From contig SUTV01000005.1 in assembly GCA_015152515.1 (NCBI GenBank), positions 1-64,000 of the forward strand: 64,000 nucleotides of DNA. The letters run 5' to 3'. Made by a program: the position numbers and the translations under genes. Shown piece by piece: positions 53,684-62,273 of the stretch; positions within the stretch are counted from its first letter, which is position 1, and every line of letters begins with the position of its first letter. The DNA is from Cyanobacteria bacterium SIG29 (GTDB lineage Bacteria; Cyanobacteriota; Vampirovibrionia; Gastranaerophilales; Gastranaerophilaceae). The notes beneath the pieces are model-generated. The model ran no database searches. It was not told the DNA's origin and worked only from the letters and a program-made list of their open reading frames with translations.

Positions 53684-54181
53684 ATGATTTCAAATGTTAG
53701 CAGTTTAAATGTATTAAAAACTTCAAATTGTAATCCACAATCAACTCCTGCATTTGGTATGGCAGCGCCGACTAAAAAAGGTTTGAAGTTGTTACAAGAA
53801 CAAGGTATGCAATTTGTTAAACATCAAAATAATAGTATGTATGCAAAACAAGGCTTATTACAAAAATCTGCAATTGCAAAAGAATTAGCATCAGGTGAAT
53901 TATTTACTGACCTTTGTAAAGTATATGGATGTTCTGGCGATGCATTAAGAAATGCTGATTTCATTAAATTCCAAATATTAACTAAAAAAGGACAAAAAGC
54001 TGTTAAAAAAGTTTCTGAAGATGTTTTAAAACAAGGCAGATTAGATTTATTAGATAATAACTTCTTAAATAAATATTTATCTCGTAAGAAAACAAGAGCA
54101 TTATTAGATTTATGCAGACCTTATATGGAATCAGATAGATATGCTCAATTAATTGGTTATCTTCAAATGTACACAAAATAA
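53684..54181 (+). CDS. Small tagged protein, 165 aa
   Basis: The protein starts MISNVSSLNV and has STPAFGMA at 20-27, the tag, identical over STPAFG to the protein at 43314. The rest is basic and helical with no known domain; VYGCSGDALRNADF near residue 85 is a short recognisable stretch. An AAGGAAG ribosome site precedes the ATG. Function unknown. Own transcript, ended by a terminator. Confidence 0.65.
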   Translation: MISNVSSLNVLKTSNCNPQSTPAFGMAAPTKKGLKLLQEQGMQFVKHQNNSMYAKQGLLQKSAIAKELASGELFTDLCKVYGCSGDALRNADFIKFQILTKKGQKAVKKVSEDVLKQGRLDLLDNNFLNKYLSRKKTRALLDLCRPYMESDRYAQLIGYLQMYTK

Positions 54182-54194
54182 TAATTTTATATAT

Positions 54195-54228
54195 AAAAAA
54201 GACCTAAGTTTTTCTTAGGTCTTTTTAT
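54195..54228 (+). terminator. Intrinsic terminator
   Basis: The stem GACCTAAG/CTTAGGTC is followed by TTTTT after the 165-residue gene. Confidence 0.85.
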
Positions 54229-54242
54229 TGTTTATATTTAAA

Positions 54243-54277
54243 ATAAAAAAACACCCTACTTTCGTAGAGTGTTTTTT
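54243..54277 (-). terminator. Intrinsic terminator
   Basis: The stem ACACTCTAC/GTAGGGTGT (one mismatch) is followed by a T run on the minus strand, downstream of the large GlgC-like gene. Confidence 0.8.
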
Positions 54278-54290
54278 GTTTAATTAATAA

Positions 54291-56285
54291 TTATTTATTA
54301 ATTGAAATTAAGCCTTTGTTGATGTATTGACCAACGATTGATGGAGATACTCTTTTTGCTTTTGGTACAGCCATAACTTCGCCATCGATATAGTATTTAG
54401 ACTCAATTTGTGATTTTTGTTCAGGAGTTGAAGCAACTAAACCTGTTTGAGTATTGATACTATTTAATACATGAGCTCTTTCAAAGTCTTCTAATGGGAA
54501 TGCATTGCTAGCAATTTGCATTGTTGTGTGATATAAAGCGTTTAATGTACCGCAATCTGCCCAAGGTTCATCTGTTGGAACTGCAATAATTTTTTGGTTA
54601 GCAACAGCTTCGTGAGCTTCTCTAATAGCGCTCATTGGGATTTGTTTTGGATCAGCGTCAACAACTTTTGCAATGTCAGCTCTCATTTCATTTAAGTTAT
54701 CTTTTTGAGTTAAAGACATTAAGATTGGCACGAAAGTTTTTGACCAGTCTCTTGGTTCTTTACCTTTACCAGCAGGGAAGAATGGTTCTAATGTAGCTAA
54801 TGCTTTGAACGCTTCTTTGCTTACTGAGAATTGGAATGTGTTTGTTAAACAGTTACCATTTTTCTCATAACCAGCTGGAATAGTTTTTGGTTTTTCAGCA
54901 AATTCAAGAATTTCGTTGTCTTTGCCTAATTTCATAATACCAAAGTTACCTTTAGCATCTTCTGAGCTAACTTCTTTAGCAATCATAACGATAGCAGCAT
55001 CACCTGTGTTCATGATGTCAGCCATTTTTCTTGATGCTTCAGTCATTCTAGACATTGAATCGTTAGGGAATAATGTTAAGCTGTTTCTTCCTTCACGTTC
55101 CATTTTGTTGTATAAATCAACTGTGAAACCACCGTTACCTTTATTTACACCAGATTGATTTAAATAGAATTTAACATTTTTGCCGATACCGAATACGCCT
55201 TTAGAACAATCTAATAAACCAGCGTTGTGTAATGAAATAAATGTTGTTTCCATTGGTGTTAAGCCAGTTGCTGTTCTAAATACACCTTTTGTTGATTGTG
55301 CACCATTTGCTTTTCCGTGGAAAATACCATCAGAAGAAGCATTTGTGTATTCAGCACGAGAACCAAAACCGCCAGCTAACATAGCTAATTGTGTATTTTT
55401 AGCATCTGGGTTAGCTACGAATTGGTCAAGAATGATTTCACCTTTATTAATTTTATTTTCAAATGTTCTAATACTATCAATAATTTCTGGAACAAATCTT
55501 CCATCTTCCATACCGATAACTATTTCAGTACCTTGACCAATTGATGGCATGTGTACTCTTTCACGAACTTTTTGAATTTCTGTTGTGAATGGAACAAAGT
55601 CTCTATTTGAAGCTTTATCTGCACGAACATTTAATCTAGCAGTATCATCGATATGTTTAGAGAATGTACCAGCGTTAGTTAATAAAACGTTTTGACCATC
55701 TTCAACAACAGCCATTAATTTACCTTTTGTATTTAATACATAAGCTTTTTCTTCAGCTTTAGGGTCTTGAGTAATTCTAATTAATTGATCTAAAGGTTTT
55801 GATCTGTCAGCAGGTGTATCAACTGGTCTTGGTTTACGAACTGCCATTTCGTACATAATACCATTTGGAGTTCTTTTAATTTGAGTTCTTGCATCAACGA
55901 TTTCTTTTGGAGTTGATGAAATTTCAATATCTGTTTTAATAGCGTCGTTATTGTTTGGTAATTCATCATAATATTCATTTACTAATGAAGAAACATTAGC
56001 TCTAGAACCAACTGATTCACCAGCTTTTCCTTTTTTAGGATCGCTACATGTTGTCATTGGTTGGTTTAAATCTTTGAATGCAGCAGCCAAACTTTTACCA
56101 AAACTTACTGTTTTAGCAGTTTGAATACCATGAAATGCTTGATATGCATTAACCAAGCTTGTTGCTGTATAATTACGCGCAAAAGCTGGTGTTGATGAAT
56201 ATTGTTGAGTATTGTTTGCAACATTTCTCTCTTTTGTAACCATTGGGTTTTGGTTTACAAGTCCTACTCCTATTTTTTGAATCAT
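54291..56285 (-). CDS. Large tagged GlgC-like nucleotidyltransferase
   Basis: The 664-residue protein starts MIQKIGVG and has SSTPAFARN at 30-38; a second SFGK lies at 61-64. About 295 residues precede the nucleotidyltransferase domain. That domain begins TQLAMLAGGFGSRAE (near 299-312), close to the GlgC loop, and has NFGIMKLGKDNEILEFAEKP and PWADCGTLNALY, all typical. So it likely uses NTP and a sugar phosphate, as in ADP-glucose synthesis. The C-terminus (YIDGEVMAV) may be a partial left-handed helix. AAAGGAT precedes the ATG. No signal peptide. Confidence 0.78.
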   Translation of the reverse strand: MIQKIGVGLVNQNPMVTKERNVANNTQQYSSTPAFARNYTATSLVNAYQAFHGIQTAKTVSFGKSLAAAFKDLNQPMTTCSDPKKGKAGESVGSRANVSSLVNEYYDELPNNNDAIKTDIEISSTPKEIVDARTQIKRTPNGIMYEMAVRKPRPVDTPADRSKPLDQLIRITQDPKAEEKAYVLNTKGKLMAVVEDGQNVLLTNAGTFSKHIDDTARLNVRADKASNRDFVPFTTEIQKVRERVHMPSIGQGTEIVIGMEDGRFVPEIIDSIRTFENKINKGEIILDQFVANPDAKNTQLAMLAGGFGSRAEYTNASSDGIFHGKANGAQSTKGVFRTATGLTPMETTFISLHNAGLLDCSKGVFGIGKNVKFYLNQSGVNKGNGGFTVDLYNKMEREGRNSLTLFPNDSMSRMTEASRKMADIMNTGDAAIVMIAKEVSSEDAKGNFGIMKLGKDNEILEFAEKPKTIPAGYEKNGNCLTNTFQFSVSKEAFKALATLEPFFPAGKGKEPRDWSKTFVPILMSLTQKDNLNEMRADIAKVVDADPKQIPMSAIREAHEAVANQKIIAVPTDEPWADCGTLNALYHTTMQIASNAFPLEDFERAHVLNSINTQTGLVASTPEQKSQIESKYYIDGEVMAVPKAKRVSPSIVGQYINKGLISINK

Positions 56286-56386
56286 TTCTTATCCTTTCAT
56301 TTGCAGAAATATCTCATATACTTGTCTCAAAAATCGTAAAAATAAAATTTGCTATTATAAGAAAAAATGATAACAAATGTTTATAA

Positions 56387-57376
56387 TTATAAGATATTAT
56401 TTAAAATTTCTTTAATATCATCTGTTATATCAGTTTTATATTTGATGTTTTCCCCTATTAATTTTGCAAATTTTGCCTTTTTAAATTCCCCTAAATGTCT
56501 TGTTTTATAAAAATTTTCTATATTTAAACACATCTTTTCAGAGTTTTTTAATTCTTTTATATTGAGAGGTGTAGCTGGTTTATATTCATTATTTAATGTT
56601 CTTTTAATTAAGTATTTAGATAAAATATCTTCAAATTCACCTTTTTTAATTATTATTATTTTGTCATGTTTATTTAGATTCTTTTTTAGAACACTACATA
56701 TTTCACTTGCATCTTCATCAAAAAGAATTGTTATTGGCGCTTTAACTTTATTTTTAATTTTTAAATATAAAGCAGGACTTTTGCTTTTTCCCCCTGCACC
56801 AATTAAATAGATACCATTTGAGAAGAAATCTTTTTTTAGTTTTTTTGCAAAAATAGGAAGTAAAATTTCTTCTGTAATTCCTTCAACAATAATTATTTTT
56901 TCAATAGGAAATAATAATTTTTTTTCATTTCTTGTTTTTTTAATATCGTTTAAATTTGTATTTTTTTTTGCATTAATTAAAAATTTTAAGTTAATAGGAA
57001 TATCGATATTACTTAAATTGTTCAATATTGGGTCTATATGTAAATCAGTATTTATAAGGGTTTTAGTTCTACTATCTAAATTTTTATATAATAAATTCGA
57101 TAAAACTTTTAAAATTTTAGTATTTTGTACTTTTTTTCCATAAATTAATTCTGTAGACTTATTCCATATTAATTTTGTAAGTTTAGATAAATCTTCAGCG
57201 CAAAGGGCTTCTAGCTCTTTTTTTGAATATTTTGGTGAAATTAGATGTTTAGAAATAATGTCTGAAAAAACTCTAAAATAGGATTCTTCAGGTAATTTAA
57301 ATCTAGATAGTCTATCAAGGCAAATTATAAGCTCTTCTTTAGACATATAATTGAATTTTATTTTCGAATTTATCAT
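56387..57376 (-). CDS. Free-standing TOPRIM-domain protein
   Basis: The 329-residue protein has a TOPRIM domain at about 160-250: IIIVEGITEEILLPIFAKKL (metal-binding Glu) and ITILFDEDASEI (DxD). This version resembles the OLD-nuclease TOPRIM, but there is no ATPase domain in the protein or in the neighbours. The N-terminal 150 residues are helical and unrecognised. A nuclease or repair role is plausible; a defence role is speculative. The ATG has no ribosome site but TATTAT exactly 6 bases upstream. Confidence 0.75.
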   Translation of the reverse strand: MINSKIKFNYMSKEELIICLDRLSRFKLPEESYFRVFSDIISKHLISPKYSKKELEALCAEDLSKLTKLIWNKSTELIYGKKVQNTKILKVLSNLLYKNLDSRTKTLINTDLHIDPILNNLSNIDIPINLKFLINAKKNTNLNDIKKTRNEKKLLFPIEKIIIVEGITEEILLPIFAKKLKKDFFSNGIYLIGAGGKSKSPALYLKIKNKVKAPITILFDEDASEICSVLKKNLNKHDKIIIIKKGEFEDILSKYLIKRTLNNEYKPATPLNIKELKNSEKMCLNIENFYKTRHLGEFKKAKFAKLIGENIKYKTDITDDIKEILNNIL

Positions 57377-57382
57377 TATCTA

Positions 57383-57388
57383 ATAATA
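57383..57388 (-). promoter_or_regulatory. -10 box for a leaderless TOPRIM mRNA
   Basis: TATTAT (5 of 6 consensus bases) ends 6 bases before the ATG at 57376. Confidence 0.45.
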
Positions 57389-57400
57389 TAACCAATAAAA

Positions 57401-57430
57401 AAAACAGGCTATATTATTAAGCCTGTTTTT
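57401..57430 (-). terminator. Intrinsic terminator
   Basis: The stem AAAACAGGCT/AGCCTGTTTT with T runs lies downstream of the 161-residue membrane-type gene. Confidence 0.85.
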
Positions 57431-57449
57431 TCTTTATTTTAAATTATTT

Positions 57450-57935
57450 TTAGTGACCAGTCCATCTATGGTCAATTTCTGATTGTTTTTGTGTTGCATC
57501 TAATGAAGCATTCCAAATGTTACTAGCAATAGTTAAACCAGCAACCGCAACAGCTAAGAATTTGTTTGGAATATTTTTAATTTCCTTACCTGCTTTAAGT
57601 GCAGCTTTACCTCTAACGTGGTTTATAATGCTACCAACTGTATAAACTAATGAACCAGCAACAGCACCTTGACCGATACCTTTAGCTGTACCACCAATGT
57701 ATGTACCAGTTGTTGTGAAGAATTTTTTCACATTAGCAATAAAACCTTTTACAGTTTTAATTGGACCTTTTTTCACTTTTTTAGTTGTAGTATTTTCAAA
57801 TGTATCAGGATTATTTACAGCTTTAGCTGGAATTACCTGTTCTACTGTAACTGATGGTTTTTCTGTATTTGTAGCTTGTTGTGTAGTTGCAGTTGGTGTC
57901 GCTCCTACATTAAAGTTTTTAAATGGATCTGACAT
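57450..57935 (-). CDS. Gly/Ala-rich membrane-type protein, 161 aa
   Basis: No family recognised. The N-terminal half is a polar Thr/Val/Lys linker (about 1-75). Two Gly/Ala-rich hydrophobic blocks follow (about 80-105 and 125-145), and a short polar tail ends HRWTGH. The layout resembles the 19443 protein. GTGGGGT precedes the ATG, and TACAAT further upstream may be the -10. Probably membrane-associated; role unknown. Confidence 0.65.
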   Translation of the reverse strand: MSDPFKNFNVGATPTATTQQATNTEKPSVTVEQVIPAKAVNNPDTFENTTTKKVKKGPIKTVKGFIANVKKFFTTTGTYIGGTAKGIGQGAVAGSLVYTVGSIINHVRGKAALKAGKEIKNIPNKFLAVAVAGLTIASNIWNASLDATQKQSEIDHRWTGH

Positions 57936-58005
57936 AATTACCCCACTTCTATTGTATCTACATAAAACCTGTAAATAAATTTTTTTGTCTATTATATATA
58001 AAATA

Positions 58006-58722
58006 TTAATTTTTATTAACTAAGTTAATCATTTCTTTTACAGCGCTGTCTAAACCTATAAATACAGCCCTTGAAATAATACTATGACCAATATTAAGTT
58101 CGTGTAAGCCGTCTATTTCATGCATTCTACTAACATTTTGATAGTTTAATCCGTGACCAGCATTTACTGTTAAACCTAATAAGTGTGCAAGTGATGTTGC
58201 TTGTTTTAATCTAATTAATTCTTGTTCTTCATTTTCTTTTCCAAAAGCTCTTGAATATGAGCCTGTATGAAGTTCAATAAATTTTACACCGATATCAGCT
58301 GCTGCAGAAACTTGTTTTCTATCTGGAGTAATAAACAAGCTAACTTCTATTCCATTATCAAGAAGAGGTTTAACAAATTCAGCAAGTTTTTCCTTTTGTG
58401 AATATACATCTAAACCACCTTCAGTTGTAAGTTCTTCTCTGCGTTCTGGTACAATACAACAAGCATGAGGTAATAAATCTAAGGCTATTTTTTTCATTTC
58501 ATAAGTAGCAGCCATTTCTAAGTTAAGCTTACAATCAAGTTCGTTTTTAATCATAAACACATCAAAGTCGGCAATATGTCGTCTATCTTCTCTTAAGTGC
58601 GTAGTGATACCGTTAGCTCCAGCAAGCATACAAACTTTTGCAGCTTCTAAAACATTTGGGTCAAGTTCCCCTCTCGCATTTCTAAGAGTTGCAACGTGGT
58701 CAATATTAACGCCTAATAACAT
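58006..58722 (-). CDS. pdxJ: Pyridoxine 5'-phosphate synthase
   Basis: The 238-residue TIM barrel has LGVNIDHVATLRNARG at the start, GITTHLREDRRHI, PHACCIVPERREELTTEGG with the catalytic His and Glu region, and NAGHGLNYQNV. It makes pyridoxine phosphate (vitamin B6, DXP-dependent route). I chose the ATG at 58722 since GGAGA precedes it and the family begins there. No pdxA is nearby. Confidence 0.96.
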   Translation of the reverse strand: MLLGVNIDHVATLRNARGELDPNVLEAAKVCMLAGANGITTHLREDRRHIADFDVFMIKNELDCKLNLEMAATYEMKKIALDLLPHACCIVPERREELTTEGGLDVYSQKEKLAEFVKPLLDNGIEVSLFITPDRKQVSAAADIGVKFIELHTGSYSRAFGKENEEQELIRLKQATSLAHLLGLTVNAGHGLNYQNVSRMHEIDGLHELNIGHSIISRAVFIGLDSAVKEMINLVNKN

Positions 58723-58839
58723 GTTTAATCTCCAATCTAAGTATATTATATAGACATTTTTTATCATTTACAATTTTATTAAATAAATTATAAAATGTAC
58801 TTTACAATATATATTTAGATGATAACATAATATTGTTAT

Positions 58840-58902
<63 letters not shown>

Positions 58903-58914
<12 letters not shown>

Positions 58915-59072
58915 TTTTAAAAGAAGACCGAAAGGTCTTTTTTTTATGCAAATTTTTTGGGGAAGGAGAACCGATGGTTCGATACAAAACGAATTGATTG
59001 AGACAATAAGTCGAAATCAATAAGCTTGTATGCGAAGGCAAAGCCGTAGCTGTCTTAACCTGAGGAGCCATT
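58903..59072. repeat. 14-bp direct repeat of the tRNA-Asn 3' end
   Basis: CCTGAGGAGCCATT occurs at 58903-58916 (3' end of tRNA-Asn with its CCA) and again, identical, at 59059-59072. The spacer has one terminator and a GC-richer stretch with no gene. Confidence 0.8.
58924..58944 (+). terminator. Intrinsic terminator after tRNA-Asn
   Basis: The stem AAGACC/GGTCTT with a GAAA tetraloop is followed by a T run. Confidence 0.85.
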
Positions 59073-59077
59073 AAAAA

Positions 59078-59103
59078 AAAGACATCATTTAGATGTCTTT
59101 TTT
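59078..59103. terminator. Intrinsic terminator, usable in both directions
   Basis: The stem AAAGACATC/GATGTCTTT has A and T runs on its two sides and lies just downstream of the Na/phosphate symporter gene on the minus strand. Confidence 0.8.
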
Positions 59104-59123
59104 ATATTAATTATTTAGAATAT

Positions 59124-60881
59124 TTACTCTGGTAAACTAACTGAATATCTTGATTTATAATCACGATATTTGTTTGTATAAACAACATCCTCATCTTTAT
59201 TTCTGTGATTATATTCGTGTTTACTGATTGAACTATCATTATATTGAATGATTGTAACAGCAATATTTCCACAGTGAGCAGCTATTCTTCGTAAATTTGT
59301 TAATAAATCAGTGTATAAATAGCTCATATCACTTTTACAAGCGCCATCTTTAATTCTATCAATATGATGATTTTTTGCATTTCTAATAAGTTTTTTGATA
59401 ACTTTTTCTAGCGGTTCTACTTCAAGAGCTAAATTAACATTATCAGCTCTATATGCATCAAATGTAATAGCATATATTTCAGAAATTGCACGAACAATTG
59501 TTTTAATTTCTTCAATTGCCTCTGGTGTGAATTTTTGATCGTTTTGATTCATTTTCTTTGCAATTTTAAGAATACTAGTTGTATGGTCACCAATTCTTTC
59601 AAAATCACCAATAACCAAGAATAATTGTGAAAGTCTATTATTGTCATTACCTGCTAAACCTTTACCCGCTAGTTTTATTAAAAATGAGTTTATTGCATCT
59701 TCATAATTATCAATTATAGCTTCATTTTCTTTTATATTATCTGCTTTCTTTTGATGGTAACTTTTTAGCATTTTTGTTGAATTTAGAAAACTTGTTTCAA
59801 CAAGTTCGCCCATTTTTATTGTTTGAGCATAACATTCTGCAACAGCAAAACTTGGTGTTAATAACAATCTTTCATCAAGAATAACATTCTTTTCTCTTGA
59901 ATCTTTATCTTTAACAATTTTTAAAGCTAATGTTTCTAGAACTTTTATAAATGGTAAAAACATTAAAGAAGCTATTAAGTTAAAAATAGTGTGAACAACA
60001 GCAATCCCTGCAGGACTAATGTATTCTGATAAAAATTCAAAATTAAATATGCAATTAAATAGACAGAATAATGGATATAAAATCAATATACCGATTGTAT
60101 TAAATAAAACATGTACAACAGCTACCCTTTTAGCACTTGAATTAACACCAATAGAAGCAAGTACTGCAGAAATACAAGTACCTAAGTTTTGACCTAAAAT
60201 AATTGGAATTGCAACTGCATAAGAAATGCCACTTGCTAAAGATAATGCTTGTAAAATACCAACAGAAGCGCTAGAACTTTGAATAATCATAGTAACAATT
60301 GCACCAACTGTTATACCTAAAAATGGATTATCAAATGCTATCAATAATTGTTGAAATTCTGGCATTGATTGTAAAGGCTTCATTGAATCAGACATAATAC
60401 CCATACCTGCCATTAATATTGAAAATCCTATTAGAACTCCGCCAATACTTTTTCTTTTATTGCTTTTTGCAACCATAATCATAATTACACCAACTAAAGC
60501 TAAAATCGGAGTAAAGTTTTTAGGTTGTAACATGCACAATAAAATATTTGAGCTATCATCAATTCCTGTTAAACTTAAAAGCCAAGCAGTCACACTTGTA
60601 CCAACATTTGACCCCATAATAACAGAAATGGTTTGACCTAACTTCATAATACCTGAGTTAACCAAACCAACTAACATAACTGTAATTGCTGATGATGACT
60701 GTATAACGGCTGTAATACCAGTCCCTAATAAAAAGCCTCTAATTGGACCTGCCGTCATTTTTTTTAGAATTTTTTCTAATTTACCACCTGCTATTTTTTC
60801 CAAACCAGATGACATTATCGTTATACCATATAGAAAAAATGCAAGCCCACCAAATAATTTAATAATTGAAAAAATATCCAT
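59124..60881 (-). CDS. Na+/phosphate symporter (NptA type) with PhoU-like domain
   Basis: The 585-residue protein has two inverted membrane repeats, each with the QSSSA signature (GTGITAVIQSSSA near residue 55 and VTMIIQSSSASVG near residue 200). From about 340 to 560 it has a PhoU-like four-helix domain, with IGDFERIGDHTTSI. It imports phosphate with sodium; the PhoU part probably controls it. AAGGAAG precedes the ATG. No other phosphate gene is nearby. Confidence 0.93.
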   Translation of the reverse strand: MDIFSIIKLFGGLAFFLYGITIMSSGLEKIAGGKLEKILKKMTAGPIRGFLLGTGITAVIQSSSAITVMLVGLVNSGIMKLGQTISVIMGSNVGTSVTAWLLSLTGIDDSSNILLCMLQPKNFTPILALVGVIMIMVAKSNKRKSIGGVLIGFSILMAGMGIMSDSMKPLQSMPEFQQLLIAFDNPFLGITVGAIVTMIIQSSSASVGILQALSLASGISYAVAIPIILGQNLGTCISAVLASIGVNSSAKRVAVVHVLFNTIGILILYPLFCLFNCIFNFEFLSEYISPAGIAVVHTIFNLIASLMFLPFIKVLETLALKIVKDKDSREKNVILDERLLLTPSFAVAECYAQTIKMGELVETSFLNSTKMLKSYHQKKADNIKENEAIIDNYEDAINSFLIKLAGKGLAGNDNNRLSQLFLVIGDFERIGDHTTSILKIAKKMNQNDQKFTPEAIEEIKTIVRAISEIYAITFDAYRADNVNLALEVEPLEKVIKKLIRNAKNHHIDRIKDGACKSDMSYLYTDLLTNLRRIAAHCGNIAVTIIQYNDSSISKHEYNHRNKDEDVVYTNKYRDYKSRYSVSLPE

Positions 60882-61194
60882 ATACTTCCTTTTTTAAAAT
60901 AAACATTAATATTATGTTCTAATATTACAAGTGTATTTTAGCATAAATTAAAAAATGATATTATTAATATTTATAATTTATAAGAAATAATACAAAATTA
61001 GTTTCTATTTCAAAAAAGAAAAAATAAATCATACTACTTATAATAGCTATATTTTATACTGATTTTATAACGAAAATATATGCAAAATATATACTTTTGC
61101 TTAATATTTCTTAATATTTATTCGTAATTTTGTCAATTTTAATTTTACAAAATTTTTTATCTTAATAAGAGTATTAAGATAGAGAGATAAAATT
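60882..61194. other. 313-base AT-rich non-coding region
   Basis: No gene or structured RNA is seen. It holds the promoters for the divergent symporter and EF-hand genes and a TTTCTTAATATTTATTC box at 61107-61123, identical to one at 19324-19340. Confidence 0.4.
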
Positions 61195-62241
61195 ATGGCT
61201 TTAAACATTAGACAAAAAGAAATTGTTGAAACTGGAAAAAAACAAGATGACGGTAACAACAAAAGTGATGCTGGTCAGGCGATTAAATCTTTGACAGAAA
61301 GCAGTATTTTTACTGACAAAAACATTAACGTAATGTCTTATTATGAAAGAATGAAGTGTGCTGTAGAAAAACTTCAAACAAATGAAGATTGGCGCGTTAG
61401 CATGGATGTAAATGGCGATGGTGTTGTTGAAGAAGGCGAAGGTGAAAACCTAGCTGATGCTATTGCAAAATCATATGATAGTGAATTAGACTTATTTATT
61501 CACGAAAAAGTAGAAGAAGCAATTGCTAAATTTGGATGTTGTTCTAAACAATATTTAAGCGAAGATGCACAAAAATGGTTAAAAGATAATTATAATATTG
61601 TTGTTGAAGCTGTTGGTGCCGAAGACCAACAAACAAATAGAACATATGCCTTCTCATTAGTAGATGAAAATGGAAATGTTATTCAAGATGAAAACGGCAA
61701 GAAAGGTAGCATTATCTTCTCAGACTGTTTGATTCCTGATGGATTTGCTCAAGGTGCAGAAGTTCAATTATCTAGTATTTTAGACCAATTAGGCTATGAA
61801 TGTTTAACAAAAGCTGACTTTATTGGCAACGAAGATGAATACTATGATATGATTAAAAATATTGAAGAAGGATTGAAAAACGGTGAATATCAATCTAGCA
61901 ACGGTGGAACTGAAACATTATATGGTAACAGAAAAGATGTTACTCAAGCTATAAAAGATTTATGGGGCGGTTCTGGCTCAGCTCCTGGTCAAACAGGTTT
62001 CGGCGGCGATGGTTCATTCGTAGATAAAGAAAGAGCTGAAAGACTTGAAAAAGGCGAAGCTGGTAAAGAACTTGATAAAGAAATCGAAGCTTATAAAGAA
62101 AAACGTTATAATGAATTAGTTCAACAATACAAAGATGAACACGGCGAAGATCCAACAGATGCAGAAACAGCTGATATGCTTGTACAAGCAGATAAAGATG
62201 CAAAACAAAAATTTGCTTCTGAGATTGCAAAATTAGGATAA
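61195..62241 (+). CDS. Protein with canonical EF-hand loop, 348 aa
   Basis: No known family overall. Residues 71-82 read DVNGDGVVEEGE, a full EF-hand loop with acids or Asn at positions 1, 3, 5, 9 and 12, so calcium binding is likely. Residues 90-230 are mixed; about 255-275 are Gly/Ser-rich (GGSGSAPGQTGFGGDG), a flexible linker; 275-348 is highly charged helix. No signal peptide. AGAGAG before the ATG is the ribosome site. It is not tagged with the S/A-F-G/K motif. A calcium-binding or secreted role is possible. Confidence 0.7.
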   Translation: MALNIRQKEIVETGKKQDDGNNKSDAGQAIKSLTESSIFTDKNINVMSYYERMKCAVEKLQTNEDWRVSMDVNGDGVVEEGEGENLADAIAKSYDSELDLFIHEKVEEAIAKFGCCSKQYLSEDAQKWLKDNYNIVVEAVGAEDQQTNRTYAFSLVDENGNVIQDENGKKGSIIFSDCLIPDGFAQGAEVQLSSILDQLGYECLTKADFIGNEDEYYDMIKNIEEGLKNGEYQSSNGGTETLYGNRKDVTQAIKDLWGGSGSAPGQTGFGGDGSFVDKERAERLEKGEAGKELDKEIEAYKEKRYNELVQQYKDEHGEDPTDAETADMLVQADKDAKQKFASEIAKLG

Positions 62242-62264
62242 ATATAGAATTAAATTAAAAAATA

Positions 62265-62273
62265 TGGTAAAAT
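62265..62273 (+). promoter_or_regulatory. Extended -10 promoter inside a terminator hairpin
   Basis: TGGTAAAAT is an extended -10 that overlaps the 5' arm of the hairpin at 62268-62296. A transcript from here would start near 62280, after the 5' arm, with AGGGGA as ribosome site. Confidence 0.45.

Noticed and set aside
54916-55536. Plus-strand open frames opposite the large GlgC-like gene
   Set aside because: Shadows of the 664-residue gene; no ribosome sites and proline/serine-rich translations typical of antisense frames.
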